A stretch of DNA of 64,000 bases from Achromobacter sp. Marseille-Q4962 (GCF_943737005.1 NZ_CALSFU010000019.1:1-64000); one strand, 5' to 3'. Shown: positions 1 to 12,425, counted from the stretch's first letter. A program made the numbers and translations. The notes: a model not told the origin generated them from the letters alone.

Positions 1-129
1 GAATGCGGAGGCGGCAGGGCGGGCATGGAGCGGGCAGGCGAACGGTGAATCGGGGCAGGAATCCGTCCAGGCATGCTAGGCGGGCCGGGCGTGCCCGTCT
101 AACGTCAATCGGGCAAGTATCATCGAAAA

Positions 130-945
130 ATGGACATAGCCCCGGACACGGACCCGGCCGCGCCCGCGGATCCCGACCTCTTTTCCTACGAAGCCTCGCC
201 CCGGCCGGTGGCGGCGCTGGCCGTGGACTATCCGGACGGCCACCGCGTGCGGCGGCACCGCCACCGGCGCGCCCAACTTCTCTATGCGATTTCGGGAGTG
301 CTGGTGGTGGATACGGCGGCCGGCATCTGGGTGGCGCCGCCCACGCGCGGCGTCTGGGTGCCGGCCTGGACGCCCCATGGCATCCGCGTGAGCGGGGCGG
401 CGCGCGTGCGCGCCGTTTTCGTCGAGGCCGGCGCGGCCGGACGCCTGCCCGCGCAATGCTGCGTGCTGTCCGTTACGCCGCTGCTGCGCGAACTGATCGT
501 GGCCGCCTCGGCCGTGCCGGCGGACTGGCGGCTCGGCACGCGCGACGGGCGGCTGATGCTGCTGCTGCTGGACGAGCTGCGCCAGGAACCGGCCCTGCCG
601 CTGCACCTGCCCCAGCCCGCCGAGCCCAGGCTGGCCCGCATTTGCCGGGCGCTGGCGCGCCATCCCGGCGAGCCGGCCGGCGCGGCGGACTGGGCCCGGC
701 GCCTGGGCGTGGATCCCAAGACCGTGCACCGCCTGTTCCTGCGCCACACGGGCATGACTTTCGGCCGCTGGCGTCAGCAGGCGCGGCTGCTGGCGGCCAT
801 GGAGCGGCTGGCGCGCGGCGAGCGCGTGCTGGACGTGGCGCTGGAGCTGGGCTACGAGAGCCCGAGCGCCTTTGCCGCCATGTTCCGCAAGGCCACCGGC
901 GAGACGCCCAGCGCCTACGCCGCGCGGGGCGGCGCGGCCGCCTGA
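130..945 (+). CDS. AraC-family transcriptional regulator with cupin sensor domain
   Basis: 271-residue DNA-binding regulator. Residues about 25-110 look like the AraC-type cupin sensor (HRHRRAQLLYAISG, then VWVPAWTPHGI), as in NimR/YdiP-like regulators. Residues about 165-265 form the double helix-turn-helix, including DVALELGYESPSAFAAMFRK and the closing GETPSAY. The ATG at 130 was chosen because the cupin follows closely. The gene sits upstream of ilvD on the same strand, 114 bp away, with no sign of a functional link. These regulators often control a neighbouring MFS exporter, but none is adjacent here, so the target is unknown. Family assignment is firm; the ligand is not inferable. Confidence 0.85.
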   Translation: MDIAPDTDPAAPADPDLFSYEASPRPVAALAVDYPDGHRVRRHRHRRAQLLYAISGVLVVDTAAGIWVAPPTRGVWVPAWTPHGIRVSGAARVRAVFVEAGAAGRLPAQCCVLSVTPLLRELIVAASAVPADWRLGTRDGRLMLLLLDELRQEPALPLHLPQPAEPRLARICRALARHPGEPAGAADWARRLGVDPKTVHRLFLRHTGMTFGRWRQQARLLAAMERLARGERVLDVALELGYESPSAFAAMFRKATGETPSAYAARGGAAA

Positions 946-1059
946 ATGGGCGCGAGGCCGTCCGAAAGCCGGCGGGGCCGGGCCCCGGCCGACTGGCCCG
1001 GCCGGAACCGGCGTATGATTTAGCGTTTTGCCGCCTACGCCAACAGTCTGAGACAAATC

Positions 1060-2922
1060 ATGCCGCAATACCGCTCCCGCACATCGACCCATGGCCGCAA
1101 CATGGCCGGCGCCCGCGCGCTCTGGCGCGCCACCGGAATGAAAGACGGCGACTTCGGCAAGCCGATCATCGCGGTAGTGAACTCCTTCACGCAATTCGTG
1201 CCGGGCCACGTGCACCTGCGCGACCTTGGCGCCCTGGTCGCCAAGGAGATCGAGGCCGCCGGCGGCGTGGCCAAGGAATTCAACACCATCGCCGTGGACG
1301 ACGGCATCGCCATGGGGCATGGCGGCATGCTGTATTCGCTGCCTTCGCGCGAACTCATCGCCGACTCGGTGGAATACATGGTCAACGCGCACTGCGCCGA
1401 CGCCATGGTCTGTATCTCCAACTGCGACAAGATCACCCCGGGCATGCTGATGGCCGCCATGCGCCTGAACATTCCGGCGGTGTTCGTGTCGGGCGGCCCC
1501 ATGGAGGCCGGCAAGGTCAAGTCGCCCGCCGACGGCAAGGTCATCGCCAAGATCGACCTGATCGACGCCATGATCCAGGCGGCCAACCCCAACGTCTCGG
1601 ACGAGGAGGTCGCCGAGGTCGAGCGCAGCGCCTGTCCCACTTGCGGCTCGTGCTCGGGCATGTTCACGGCCAACTCCATGAACTGCCTTACCGAGGCCAT
1701 CGGCCTGTCGCTGCCGGGCAACGGCACCATCGTGGCCACGCACGCCTGGCGCCGCGGGCTGTTCGAGCAGGCCGGCCGCCTCGTGGTGGACCTGTGCCGC
1801 CGCTACTACCAGGAAGAAGACGCCTCGGTGCTGCCGCGCAGCATCGCCACCAAGAGCGCCTTCGAAAACGCCATGACGCTGGACGTGGCCATGGGCGGCT
1901 CCACCAATACCGTGCTGCACCTGCTGGCGGCGGCCCAGGAAGCGGGCGTGGACTTCACCATGGCCGACATCGACCGCATCTCGCGCCGCGTGCCCTGCCT
2001 GTGCAAGGCCGCGCCCGCCACGGACAAGTACCACATCGAAGACGTGCACCGCGCCGGCGGCATCCTGGGCATCCTGGGCGAGCTGGCGCGCGCCGACCTG
2101 CTCGACCTGTCCTGCGGCAACGTGCACAGCGGCACCCTGGGCGAGGCCATCCGCAAATGGGACGTGAAGGGCGGCGCGGGCGAAGAGGCGCAGACGTTCT
2201 ATCGCGCCGCGCCCGGCGGCATCCCCACCACCGAGGCCTTCAGCCAGGACGCCACCTTCCTCACGCTGGACACGGACCGCGCCGGCGGCTGCATCCGCGA
2301 CAAGGCGCACGCCTATTCGCAGGACGGCGGCCTGGCCGTGCTGTACGGCAACCTCGCCGAGAAGGGCTGCATCGTCAAGACGGCCGGCGTGGACGAATCG
2401 CAATGGGTGTTCACGGGCCGCGCGCGCGTGTTCGAAAGCCAGGATGACGCGGTCGAAGGCATTCTGGGCGACAAGGTCGCGCCGGGCGACGTGGTGGTGA
2501 TCCGCTACGAAGGCCCCAAGGGCGGCCCCGGCATGCAGGAAATGCTCTACCCCACGTCCTACCTGAAGTCCAAGGGCCTGGGCAAGGTCTGCGCCCTCTT
2601 CACCGACGGCCGCTTTTCGGGCGGCTCTTCGGGCCTGGTCATCGGCCACGCCTCGCCGGAAGCCGCCGAAGGCGGCGCCATCGGCCTGGTCGAGGATGGC
2701 GACGTGATCGAGATCGACATCCCGCAGCGCAAGATCCACCTCGCCGTTTCCGCCGACGAACTGGCGCGCCGCCGCGACGCCATGAATGCGCGCGACGATG
2801 CCTGGCAGCCCGTGGGCCGCCAGCGCGTCGTCTCGCAGGCCCTGCAGGCTTACGCCGCCCTGGCCACCTCGGCCGACCGCGGCGCGGTGCGCGATCTTTC
2901 TCAGCTCAAGCAGAAGCGTTGA
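1060..2922 (+). CDS. ilvD: Dihydroxy-acid dehydratase
   Basis: Catalyses dehydration of 2,3-dihydroxy-isovalerate and 2,3-dihydroxy-3-methylvalerate, the third common step of valine and isoleucine synthesis, in the cytoplasm. Length 620 residues is normal for the long IlvD form. The iron-sulfur ligand region [12 protein letters not shown] (Cys at about 118 and 122) and the second cysteine cluster [11 protein letters not shown] (about 194-202) are intact, as is the C-terminal [11 protein letters not shown] signature. The ATG at 1060 begins the family's usual [21 protein letters not shown]-terminus. It is monocistronic as far as the window shows, and a strong hairpin lies just after it. Very confident. 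Confidence 0.98.
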   Translation: MPQYRSRTSTHGRNMAGARALWRATGMKDGDFGKPIIAVVNSFTQFVPGHVHLRDLGALVAKEIEAAGGVAKEFNTIAVDDGIAMGHGGMLYSLPSRELIADSVEYMVNAHCADAMVCISNCDKITPGMLMAAMRLNIPAVFVSGGPMEAGKVKSPADGKVIAKIDLIDAMIQAANPNVSDEEVAEVERSACPTCGSCSGMFTANSMNCLTEAIGLSLPGNGTIVATHAWRRGLFEQAGRLVVDLCRRYYQEEDASVLPRSIATKSAFENAMTLDVAMGGSTNTVLHLLAAAQEAGVDFTMADIDRISRRVPCLCKAAPATDKYHIEDVHRAGGILGILGELARADLLDLSCGNVHSGTLGEAIRKWDVKGGAGEEAQTFYRAAPGGIPTTEAFSQDATFLTLDTDRAGGCIRDKAHAYSQDGGLAVLYGNLAEKGCIVKTAGVDESQWVFTGRARVFESQDDAVEGILGDKVAPGDVVVIRYEGPKGGPGMQEMLYPTSYLKSKGLGKVCALFTDGRFSGGSSGLVIGHASPEAAEGGAIGLVEDGDVIEIDIPQRKIHLAVSADELARRRDAMNARDDAWQPVGRQRVVSQALQAYAALATSADRGAVRDLSQLKQKR

Positions 2923-2978
2923 GCCGGGGCGGGTGTCCCCGCCCGGGCTGGTTCGCATTTCTTTCCGTTTTTCCCTGC

Positions 2979-3009
2979 CCGACGGGCCGCGCAATGCGCG
3001 GCCCGTCGG
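2979..3009. terminator. Bidirectional hairpin between ilvD and LysR gene
   Basis: Perfect 14-bp inverted repeat, arms 2979-2992 and 2996-3009, loop AAT, GC-rich. It lies exactly between the convergent ends of ilvD and the LysR gene, whose stop codon begins at 3010. A clear T-tract is missing on either strand, so it may act as a Rho-assisted or bidirectional barrier rather than a classical intrinsic terminator. A second, shorter inverted repeat (GGGCGGG/CCCGCCC) precedes it near 2930-2950. Confidence 0.6.
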
Positions 3010-3957
3010 CTATCGGTTTCCGGCCGCTTTGCGCAGCGCGGCGGCGGCCTGGCGGGCCGCCTGCACCAGCGCGTCCAGCGCCGCATTGCCCGGGCCGGCG
3101 CGATACACCAGCGTGAGCGGCGCCGCCAGGCGCTGGTCGCGCCGCAGGCGGAAATAGGCCACGTTGCCGCTTTCCTTGTCGCGCATGGAGGCGGGCACGA
3201 CAGACACGCCCGCGCCCGCGGCCACGAGATTCAGGTTGGTCATCATGCGCTCGACCTCGGCCCCGATGCGCGGCGCGAAGCCCAGCCGGCCGCAGAGGGC
3301 GAGCAGGTCGCCGTACATGCCCGGCGCGCCCGGCCGGCGCACCAGGAGGAATGTCTCGTCGCGCAGCGCCTCCAGCGGCAGCGACGGCAGCCGCGCGAGC
3401 GGCGCGCCCGGCCGGGCGCGCCGGGCCAGCGGATGGTCCTGCGGCAGCGCCAGCACCATTTCCTCTTCCAGCAGCGTCTCCACGCTGAGCCCCTCGGGTT
3501 CGGCCACCAGGCGGCGCAGCAGGCCCGCGTCCAGGTGCCCCGCCTTCACGCCCTCCATGATTTCGGCCGCATTGTGTTCGCGCACCTGCACGCGGATGCC
3601 CGGGCGGTCCTGGCGCAGCCTCCGCAGCAGGGCCGGGGCCAGCCCATGGGCCGAGGCGGAGCTGGTGAATGCGACGGAAAGCTCGCCTTCTTCTCCGGCG
3701 CCCACGCGCCGCATGCGTGCGAGCAGGCCGTCGGCGTCGCCCAGCAGCCGGCGCGCGTCTTCGGCCAGCAGGCGTCCGGCCGCGGTGAGCGACACGCCGC
3801 GCGGCAGGCGGTGGAACAGCGTGCAGCCCAGTTCGGCCTCGAGCGCGCGGATCTGCTGCGACAGGGGCGGCTGCTGGATGCCCAGCGCCTCGGCCGCGCG
3901 CGTGATGTGGCCGGCGTCGGCCACGGCCAGGAAGTACCGCAGATGGCGCAGGTCCAT
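3010..3957 (-). CDS. LysR-family transcriptional regulator
   Basis: LysR-type regulator of 315 residues. The N-terminal winged helix (MDLRHLRYFLAVADAGHITRAAEAL, then PPLSQQIRALEAELGCTLFHR, quoted in parts) resembles the BenM/CatM/CatR branch, and the C-terminal half is the substrate-binding fold. The frame stays open to 3993, but the ATG at 3957 is preferred: the family begins MDLRHLRYF, and the upstream stretch overlaps an AT-rich inverted repeat that looks like the operator. It is divergent from the lyase gene at 4071 with a 113-bp intergenic region, the classic LysR arrangement, so it probably controls that gene. Confidence 0.9.
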   Translation of the reverse strand: MDLRHLRYFLAVADAGHITRAAEALGIQQPPLSQQIRALEAELGCTLFHRLPRGVSLTAAGRLLAEDARRLLGDADGLLARMRRVGAGEEGELSVAFTSSASAHGLAPALLRRLRQDRPGIRVQVREHNAAEIMEGVKAGHLDAGLLRRLVAEPEGLSVETLLEEEMVLALPQDHPLARRARPGAPLARLPSLPLEALRDETFLLVRRPGAPGMYGDLLALCGRLGFAPRIGAEVERMMTNLNLVAAGAGVSVVPASMRDKESGNVAYFRLRRDQRLAAPLTLVYRAGPGNAALDALVQAARQAAAALRKAAGNR

Positions 3958-3965
3958 GGGATATG

Positions 3966-4001
3966 TAAAAAATATGGTTCTTCGATTTTCCATATATTTT
4001 A
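3966..4001. promoter_or_regulatory. Probable LysR operator in divergent promoter
   Basis: Inverted repeat with 12-nt arms TAAAAAATATGG (3966-3977) and CCATATATTTTA (3990-4001), matching at 11 of 12 positions, with a 12-nt spacer. It is strongly AT-rich in a GC-rich genome. Its place between the divergent LysR and lyase genes suggests the regulator's recognition site. The assignment is inferred from position and symmetry. Confidence 0.5.
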
Positions 4002-4070
4002 CGTTGGTAGGGGAAGTGTCTAAGCTGCTTTTTCCAGAGCCGCAAACGCGGCCGCCTCAAGGAGACAGAG

Positions 4071-5582
4071 ATGATTCAGGCAATTCCCCGACCGCCGCGC
4101 CTGGCTTTGCTGGGCCTGGCGCTGTATGCCGCCGCGTCCGCCGCGGCGCCCGCGGACACCGCCAGGCGCGACGACTTCTACTGGCTGGGCGAGTTCAACA
4201 AGGCTTCCACGGTGATGACCGTGGAGCAGGGCATCATGCCGCGCGACCTGGGCGTGAAGACCGCCCGCGCCGTGGCCGAGGTCATCGCTCAGGGCGACAA
4301 GCCCGGCGGCAAGCGCCCGCAGGACTATCTCAAGCTGGAGCCGCTCATTATCGCCATCGCCGGGCCCGACGCCACCCGCATGCACTCTGGCCGCAGCCGC
4401 CAGGACATCCTGGCGACCACGCGCCGCGTCATGCTGCGCGACCGCATGCTCGACCTGTACGACGCTCTGAACGAGGCGCGCGGCAAGATCGACGCCATGG
4501 CCGCGAAGTACGCGGACACCATCGTGCCGGCCTACACCAATGGCGTGCAGGCCCAGCCCATTACCTACGGCCATTACCTGCTGGGCTACAGCGCCGTGCT
4601 GCGGCGCGACGCGGCGCGGCTGCGCGAAGCCTACGCGCGCCTGAACCTGAGCCCCATGGGCTCGGCGGCGCTGGGCACCTCCAGTTTCCCGGTGGACCGC
4701 AAGCGCCTGGCCGACCTGCTGGGTTTCGACGGCGTGGCCGAGAACTCGTACGACGCCAACCAGCTCGCGCAGATCGACGTGGGCGCGGAGGCGGCCGGCC
4801 TGGTCAACACCATGGCGCTGACCGTGGGCGCTTTCGTGCAGGATGTGCACACGCAATACCACCAGACGCGCCCCTGGCTCATGCTGCAGGAGGGCAAGCT
4901 GACGGGCACCAGCAGCATCATGCCGCAGAAGCGCAACCCGTATGCGCTCAACACGCTGCGCCTGCAGGCCAGCCAGGCTATCGGCGACGCGATGACCGCG
5001 CTGGTGGTGGCGCACAACGTCACGCCCGGCATGCCGGACTACAAGCGCGCGCAGGCGCAGGAGGCCGTGGATTCCGCCACCGAGATGTACCGGCGTCTGA
5101 GCGCCATGCTGGACGGGCTGGTGCTCAACTCCGGGCGCGCGCTGGAGGAGGTCAACGCCGAATACTCCACCACCACCGAGCTGGCGGACGTGCTGCAGCG
5201 CGACGCCGATGTGCCGTTTCGCATCGGCCACCATTTCGCCTCCGACCTCGTAACCTATGGCCGGCAGAACGGGCTGAAGCCGGCCGAGCTGCCGTTTGCC
5301 GAGGTGCAGCGCATCTATACGGAGGCGGCCCGCAGCTTCGGCATCGAGAACGCCAGGCTGCCGCTGACCGAGGCGGCATTCCGCAAGGCGCTCACGGCCG
5401 AGAACATGGTGGCTTCCAGCAAGGGCCTGGGCGGTCCGCAGCCGGCGGAAGTGGCGCGCATGCTGAAGGAGGCGCAGTCCAGCCTGGAGGCCGACCGCAA
5501 ATGGTCGCAGGACGCGCGCGGCCGCCTGCAGGCCGCGCAGCAGCGGCTGGATGCCGCCTTCGGCAAGCTGGCCGGATCCTGA
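4071..5582 (+). CDS. Exported argininosuccinate-lyase-like protein (fumarase/aspartase superfamily)
   Basis: 503 residues. The superfamily signature is clear: GTSSIMPQKRNPYALN near residues 280-295, HSGRSRQD near 104-111 and SPMGSAALGTSSFPVDR in mid-protein. Two features set it apart from biosynthetic ArgH. First, the N-terminus (MIQAIPRPPRLALLGLALYA, then alanine-rich SAAAPAD) looks like a cleavable signal peptide, so the protein is probably periplasmic. Second, the segment that carries the catalytic histidine in ArgH (THLQ) reads TNGV here, and HTGRSRND has become HSGRSRQD. A lyase or related activity on an external C4-linked substrate is possible, but the reaction is unknown. AAGGAG lies upstream of the ATG. 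Probably regulated by the divergent LysR gene. Confidence 0.8.
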   Translation: MIQAIPRPPRLALLGLALYAAASAAAPADTARRDDFYWLGEFNKASTVMTVEQGIMPRDLGVKTARAVAEVIAQGDKPGGKRPQDYLKLEPLIIAIAGPDATRMHSGRSRQDILATTRRVMLRDRMLDLYDALNEARGKIDAMAAKYADTIVPAYTNGVQAQPITYGHYLLGYSAVLRRDAARLREAYARLNLSPMGSAALGTSSFPVDRKRLADLLGFDGVAENSYDANQLAQIDVGAEAAGLVNTMALTVGAFVQDVHTQYHQTRPWLMLQEGKLTGTSSIMPQKRNPYALNTLRLQASQAIGDAMTALVVAHNVTPGMPDYKRAQAQEAVDSATEMYRRLSAMLDGLVLNSGRALEEVNAEYSTTTELADVLQRDADVPFRIGHHFASDLVTYGRQNGLKPAELPFAEVQRIYTEAARSFGIENARLPLTEAAFRKALTAENMVASSKGLGGPQPAEVARMLKEAQSSLEADRKWSQDARGRLQAAQQRLDAAFGKLAGS

Positions 5583-5619
5583 GCCCGCGGCTCAGTTCCA
5601 GGCCGGGAGGCGCCACCCG

Positions 5620-5765
5620 CCGGCCGTTGGGCCCGGCGGCGCTCGCAGCGCAGGGGCCTGATGAGCGCCATCGCGTTGTCCTGCCGCTCCAGCCAGCGCA
5701 GGGCCGCCTGCGCCGGCGTCCTGCACCTTGCCGTCGGCCATGCCGTAACAGGCCGTCACCGTCAT
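5620..5765 (-). pseudogene. Remnant of an aldo/keto reductase
   Basis: Two short peptides in different frames resemble the C-terminal half of an aldo/keto reductase: ACYGMADGKVQDAG (frame starting at 5765), then after a frame change AAQAALRWLERQDNAMALIR (frame of 5671). Intact reductases have a similar YYAMADGKV...D segment followed by AQVALRWLVQQ. The intervening residues and both gene ends are missing. It sits directly downstream of the decayed MFS gene on the same strand, which suggests a former two-gene operon. Recognition is by eye from short matches, so confidence is moderate. Confidence 0.4.
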
Positions 5766-5784
5766 GCATGGGGAGCGGCGCGGG

Positions 5785-6086
5785 CTATGCGCAGGCCGCG
5801 GCCGCGCGGGCGGGCCGCCGGTCGAGCTTCCAGCTCGCCAGCGCGACCGCCAGGCCGGTGAACATCAGCGCGATGGCAGCGTCTTGCGCGGCAGCCGGGT
5901 GGTGAGGATGGCCACGGGCGGCGCGCCCAGCGTGACGCCCAGGGCGTAGCCGGTAACGAGCAGGCCGGCGCCCGACAGCGAGATGCCCGGGTCGGCGTCC
6001 ACCTCGGGCAGCAGGCCCATGATGACGAACTCGGTGGTGCCGATGCCAAAGGCGCCGACGGCGGGCGCCCACAAGGCGACAGGCAT
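5785..6086 (-). pseudogene. MFS transporter with large internal deletion (AraJ/YdhP type)
   Basis: The start codon at 6086 opens a good MFS N-terminus (GAFGIGTTEFVIMGLLPEV, then GISLSGAGLLVTGYALGV and GAPPVAILTTRLPRKTL), covering the first two or so membrane helices. After about 70 residues the frame hits a stop. In another frame the sequence jumps straight to a typical MFS C-terminus (ALMFTGLAVALASWKLDRR) ending at 5785. About 300 central residues are gone and the junction is out of frame, so it cannot encode a transporter. It is divergent from the LysR gene at 6272, its probable former regulator. Confidence 0.75.
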
Positions 6087-6271
6087 GTGAACCTCCGGAA
6101 ACGGAACGGGAAGGAGGCGGGCCAGCCCGGGCGGGGTAGGCCCATGGCGGGCGGGTCTGTCCGCGCGGCGGGACGGCCAGGCGCGGGCCCGCAAGCCAGG
6201 ACTCGCATTCTGCGCCGGCTGATTCGTGAGAAAAACAGCTATAAAGAAAAAATGCTTATGACTTGGACTCA

Positions 6272-7156
6272 ATGATGGCCTTGAATTCCGACGCGCTGCG
6301 GCTGTTCCTGGCGGTGGTGGACGGCGGCAGCATGAGCGCCGCCGCCGAAATGCTGGGCCAGACCGCTTCGGGCGTGAGCCGCGGCCTGTCGCGGCTGGAG
6401 GAGCAGCTAGGCGTGACCCTGCTGTCGCGCACCACCCGGCGCATGGAGCTGACGGAGGAGGGCAGCCAGTTTCTGCAAAAGGCGCGCCGCATTGTGGAGT
6501 CGCTGGAAGAAGCGGAGGAATGCATGCGCATCATCCACCAGCAGCCCGCCGGACGCCTGCGCGTGGACGCGTCGGCGCCGGTGATGCTGCATTGCGTGGT
6601 GCCGCACGTGCGGGAATTCCGCGAGCGCTATCCGGCCATCCTGCTGGAACTCACCAGCAACGACCGCATCGTGGATCTGCTGGAGCACCGCACCGACGTG
6701 GCCCTGCGCGCCGGCCCGCTCACCGATTCCTCCCTGCACGCCCGTCCGCTGCGCCCCTCGCCCCGCTTCCTGCTCGCCAGCCCCCGCTACCTGGCCGGGC
6801 GCGGCGAACCCCGGCGGGTGGAAGACCTGGCCGGCCATGAACTGCTGGGCTTCACCCAGCCCGAAACCCTGAACGTCTGGCCGCTCAGGCACGAGGGCGG
6901 CTCGAGCTACCCCATCACGCCCACCCTGGCCACGTCTTCCGGCGAAACCCAGCGCCTGCTCGCCCTGGAGGGCGTGGGCCTGGCCTGCCTGTCCGAATTC
7001 ATGGTGCGTCACGATCTGGCCCAGGGCCGGCTCGTGAAAGTCATGGAACACGCCTACACCGACTATCTCCAGCCCATGCACGCCGTGTACTACCGCAACA
7101 CCCCGCTGGCCCGGCGCATCGCCTGCTTCCTGGATTTCCTGGCCGAACGGCTATAG
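6272..7156 (+). CDS. LysR-family transcriptional regulator
   Basis: 294 residues, LysR type. The N-terminal winged helix reads ALRLFLAVVDGGSMSAAAEM and then SGVSRGLSRLEEQLGVTLLSRTTRR. The C-terminal domain is of the DmlR/YhjC-like branch (VDASAPVMLHCVVP, RTDVALRAGPLTDSSL). The tandem ATGs at 6272 and 6275 are the natural starts; a TTG at 6263 would add three residues. AT-rich sequence with TATAAA lies just upstream. The divergent MFS/aldo-keto reductase genes it likely controlled are wrecked, so this may be an orphan regulator, intact in sequence. Confidence 0.88.
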   Translation: MMALNSDALRLFLAVVDGGSMSAAAEMLGQTASGVSRGLSRLEEQLGVTLLSRTTRRMELTEEGSQFLQKARRIVESLEEAEECMRIIHQQPAGRLRVDASAPVMLHCVVPHVREFRERYPAILLELTSNDRIVDLLEHRTDVALRAGPLTDSSLHARPLRPSPRFLLASPRYLAGRGEPRRVEDLAGHELLGFTQPETLNVWPLRHEGGSSYPITPTLATSSGETQRLLALEGVGLACLSEFMVRHDLAQGRLVKVMEHAYTDYLQPMHAVYYRNTPLARRIACFLDFLAERL

Positions 7157-7235
7157 CCCCGCCGCGCCGACGCGCGCCACTTGCTCCGCGAAAAGCGAAC
7201 ATTCCAACCCGAGCCGTCCCCAGGCCAGGCACCGG

Positions 7236-7263
7236 GGATCCGGCTCCGCCGGTCCGCCAGCGC
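7236..7263. repeat. Dispersed intergenic repeat, copy A
   Basis: A 28-nt segment beginning GGATCCGGCT and ending GTCCGCCAGCGC matches 27964-27991 at 25 of 28 positions, all differences being transitions. It folds as a short hairpin (GGATCCGGC / GCCGGTCC) and lies between the ends of the LysR gene and glpK. It is part of a larger GC-rich hairpin repeat family seen more fully near 16.5 and 28 kb. Confidence 0.6.
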
Positions 7264-7289
7264 AGCCCCTGGACGGGCCCCTTGGGCGG

Positions 7290-7299
7290 CCCCCCCCCC
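7290..7299. repeat. Homopolymer tract of ten C
   Basis: Uninterrupted C10 on the plus strand (G10 on the glpK sense strand), 12 nt beyond the glpK stop codon. Such tracts are prone to slippage, but here it lies outside any coding frame and I see no promoter spacing it would alter. Confidence 0.9.
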
Positions 7300-7311
7300 T
7301 GGGCGGGCCTG

Positions 7312-8818
<1,507 letters not shown>

Positions 8819-8847
<29 letters not shown>

Positions 8848-10273
8848 TCAGGTGTGCCCCGGCCAGCGGCTCGAGGCGTCTAAAGGAGAAGACCGATGCT
8901 GCGCACAGCACGCCTATGACGATGAATCCGGCAACCACGTCGCCCACGGCAAGCCTGTCGGCGCCGCGCAAGGCCATGCTGATGTTCAGCGTAACCGCGG
9001 CCACCCCCACGCCCAGGCTGATGCCGAGCTGTTGCGCCATGGCGGCGAAGCTGCTGGCGCGGCTCATCATGGCCGGGGGGATGTCGGCATAGGTTAGCGT
9101 ATTTACCCCCGTGAATTGCAGCGACCGGAAAAAGCCTCCCACCAAAAGAATGAGGATCATCAACCATACCGGCGTCTGCGGCGTGAAGCCGGCGCACAGG
9201 ACGATGAAGCTGCCGGTAAGCACCGCGTTCACGGTCAGCACGCGCCGGAACCCGAAGCGGCGCACGATGGGCGTAGCGACGAATTTCATGAGCAGGGCGC
9301 CGGCCGCGCTGGCGAAAGTGATCAGGCCGGCCGAGAACGGCGTGAGCCCGAAGCCCACCTGCAGCAGCATGGCCAGCAGGAAGGGCGTGGCGCCCACCGC
9401 GAAGCGGCACAGGTTGCCCCCCAGGGTGGCGATGGCGAAAGTGGGCACCCGCATCAGGGACAGGTCGATGATGGGGCGGTCGCTGCGGCGGGCGTGGCGC
9501 GCATACAGCAGACCGCAGGCCGCGCCCAGCGCGATCAGGCCGAGCAGCAGGGGCAGCGGCATCACGTCGCGGCCGATGGCCTCGAAGCCGCTCACCAGGG
9601 AGGCCAGGCAGATGGCGCTCAGCAGAAAGCCGGGCCAGTCCAGCGGCGGGGTGCCTTCCTCGCGGATCTCGGCCACGCAGCGCATCACCAGCGCGATGCC
9701 CAGCACGCCGATGGGAATATTGATGAGGAAGATCCAGTGCCACGACATATAGGTGACCATGAACCCGCCCAGCGGCGGGCCGATCACGGGGCCGAGCAGC
9801 GCCGGGATGGACAGGAAAGACATGGCCTTGAGCAGGTCTTCCTTGGGCACCGTGCGCAGCAGGATGATGCGGCCCACCGGCACCATCATGGCGCCCGCCA
9901 TGCCCTGCACGATGCGGGCCAGCACCAGCTGCACCAGGTCTTGCGAGAGCGCGCAGGCCACCGACGACAGGGTGAAAAGGCCGATGGCGGCCACGAAGAC
10001 GCGGCGGGCGCCGTAGCGGTCGGCCGCCCAGCCGCTCACCGGCACGAACACGGCCACCGACAGCAGGTAAGAGGTAATGGCCACGTTCAGGCGCACCGGC
10101 GTGGACCCCAGCGCGCGCGCCATGGCGGGCAGCGCGGTGGCCACCACCGTGGCGTCCAGCATCTGCATGAAAAGCGCGCAGCCCACGATGAATGGAATCA
10201 TCCGTGCCGCGCGCGCCGCGTCCGGGGGAGAGGACTGGCCGGGACGGGGGGCTGCTGCGGATTCTGCGGGCAT
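8819..10273 (-). CDS. DHA2-family (EmrB/QacA-type) MFS drug efflux transporter
   Basis: Inner-membrane proton antiporter, 484 residues from the ATG at 10273, with about 14 hydrophobic segments. The DHA2 hallmark [18 protein letters not shown] occupies the first helix, and motif A ([14 protein letters not shown]) follows helix 2. The frame is open further upstream, but those residues would run into the divergent gene's promoter, and [12 protein letters not shown] gives a normal cytoplasmic leader. It overlaps glpK by 29 bp. Substrate unknown; multidrug export is the family inference. The divergent DUF3460 gene begins 114 bp away. Confidence 0.88.
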
Positions 10274-10387
10274 GGGCGGAAGCGGTGCGGGAACGATCTG
10301 AGAGGGGCGCCTGACGATTGTAACGCCCGGGGAAGGGGCCCGCGTGCAGTAAACTCCCCCCATCTGAAACCCGCTGAAATTGGTGTC

Positions 10388-10576
10388 ATGGCAAACAACT
10401 ACCAATCCGAGATCACCCAGTTCCTCAACGAGTACAAGAAGTCCCACCCGGGCACCGAAGAGCGCCAGCGCGAAGGCCGCGCCCGCCTCTGGGACAAGCC
10501 CCAGGACCAGGAGCTGCTGGAGGGTTTCCGCGCCGCCCGCGTGCCGCAGAAGCCCTATGTGTATCAGGCCGACTGA
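10388..10576 (+). CDS. DUF3460 family small protein
   Basis: 62-residue soluble, charged protein (MANNYQSEITQFLNEYKKSH, then TEERQREGRARLWDK and PQKPYVYQAD). This is the short DUF3460 family of beta-proteobacteria, commonly found directly before scpA, as here (15-bp gap). Function unknown. The repeated charged/amphipathic character suggests a helical protein. Co-transcription with scpA and panC is likely. Confidence 0.85.
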   Translation: MANNYQSEITQFLNEYKKSHPGTEERQREGRARLWDKPQDQELLEGFRAARVPQKPYVYQAD

Positions 10577-10591
10577 TACGCGCCGGCCGCC

Positions 10592-12369
<1,778 letters not shown>

Positions 12370-12401
12370 CGCGCCCTGGCCTGCGGCGGCGGATGCCGCC
12401 C

Positions 12402-12425
12402 GGGCGCCCCGCCGGCGGGGCGCCC
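12402..12425. terminator. Perfect 24-nt palindrome after panC
   Basis: GGGCGCCCCGCC followed immediately by its exact reverse complement. This is a 12-bp zero-loop stem, all G/C, 32 bp beyond the panC stop. It has no T-tract but is the likely end point or processing barrier of the scpA-panC transcript. Confidence 0.5.

Noticed and set aside
1-129. Possible gene end at the left edge
   Set aside because: No frame gives a recognisable protein end; treated as the upstream region of the AraC gene.
3-2447. Open frame of about 814 codons overlapping the AraC gene and ilvD
   Set aside because: Arg/Ala/Gly-rich with no domain; ilvD and the AraC gene in other frames are clear.
7290-7299. Poly-C as a phase-variation switch
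   Set aside because: It is not within a coding frame nor between promoter elements of any gene seen here.
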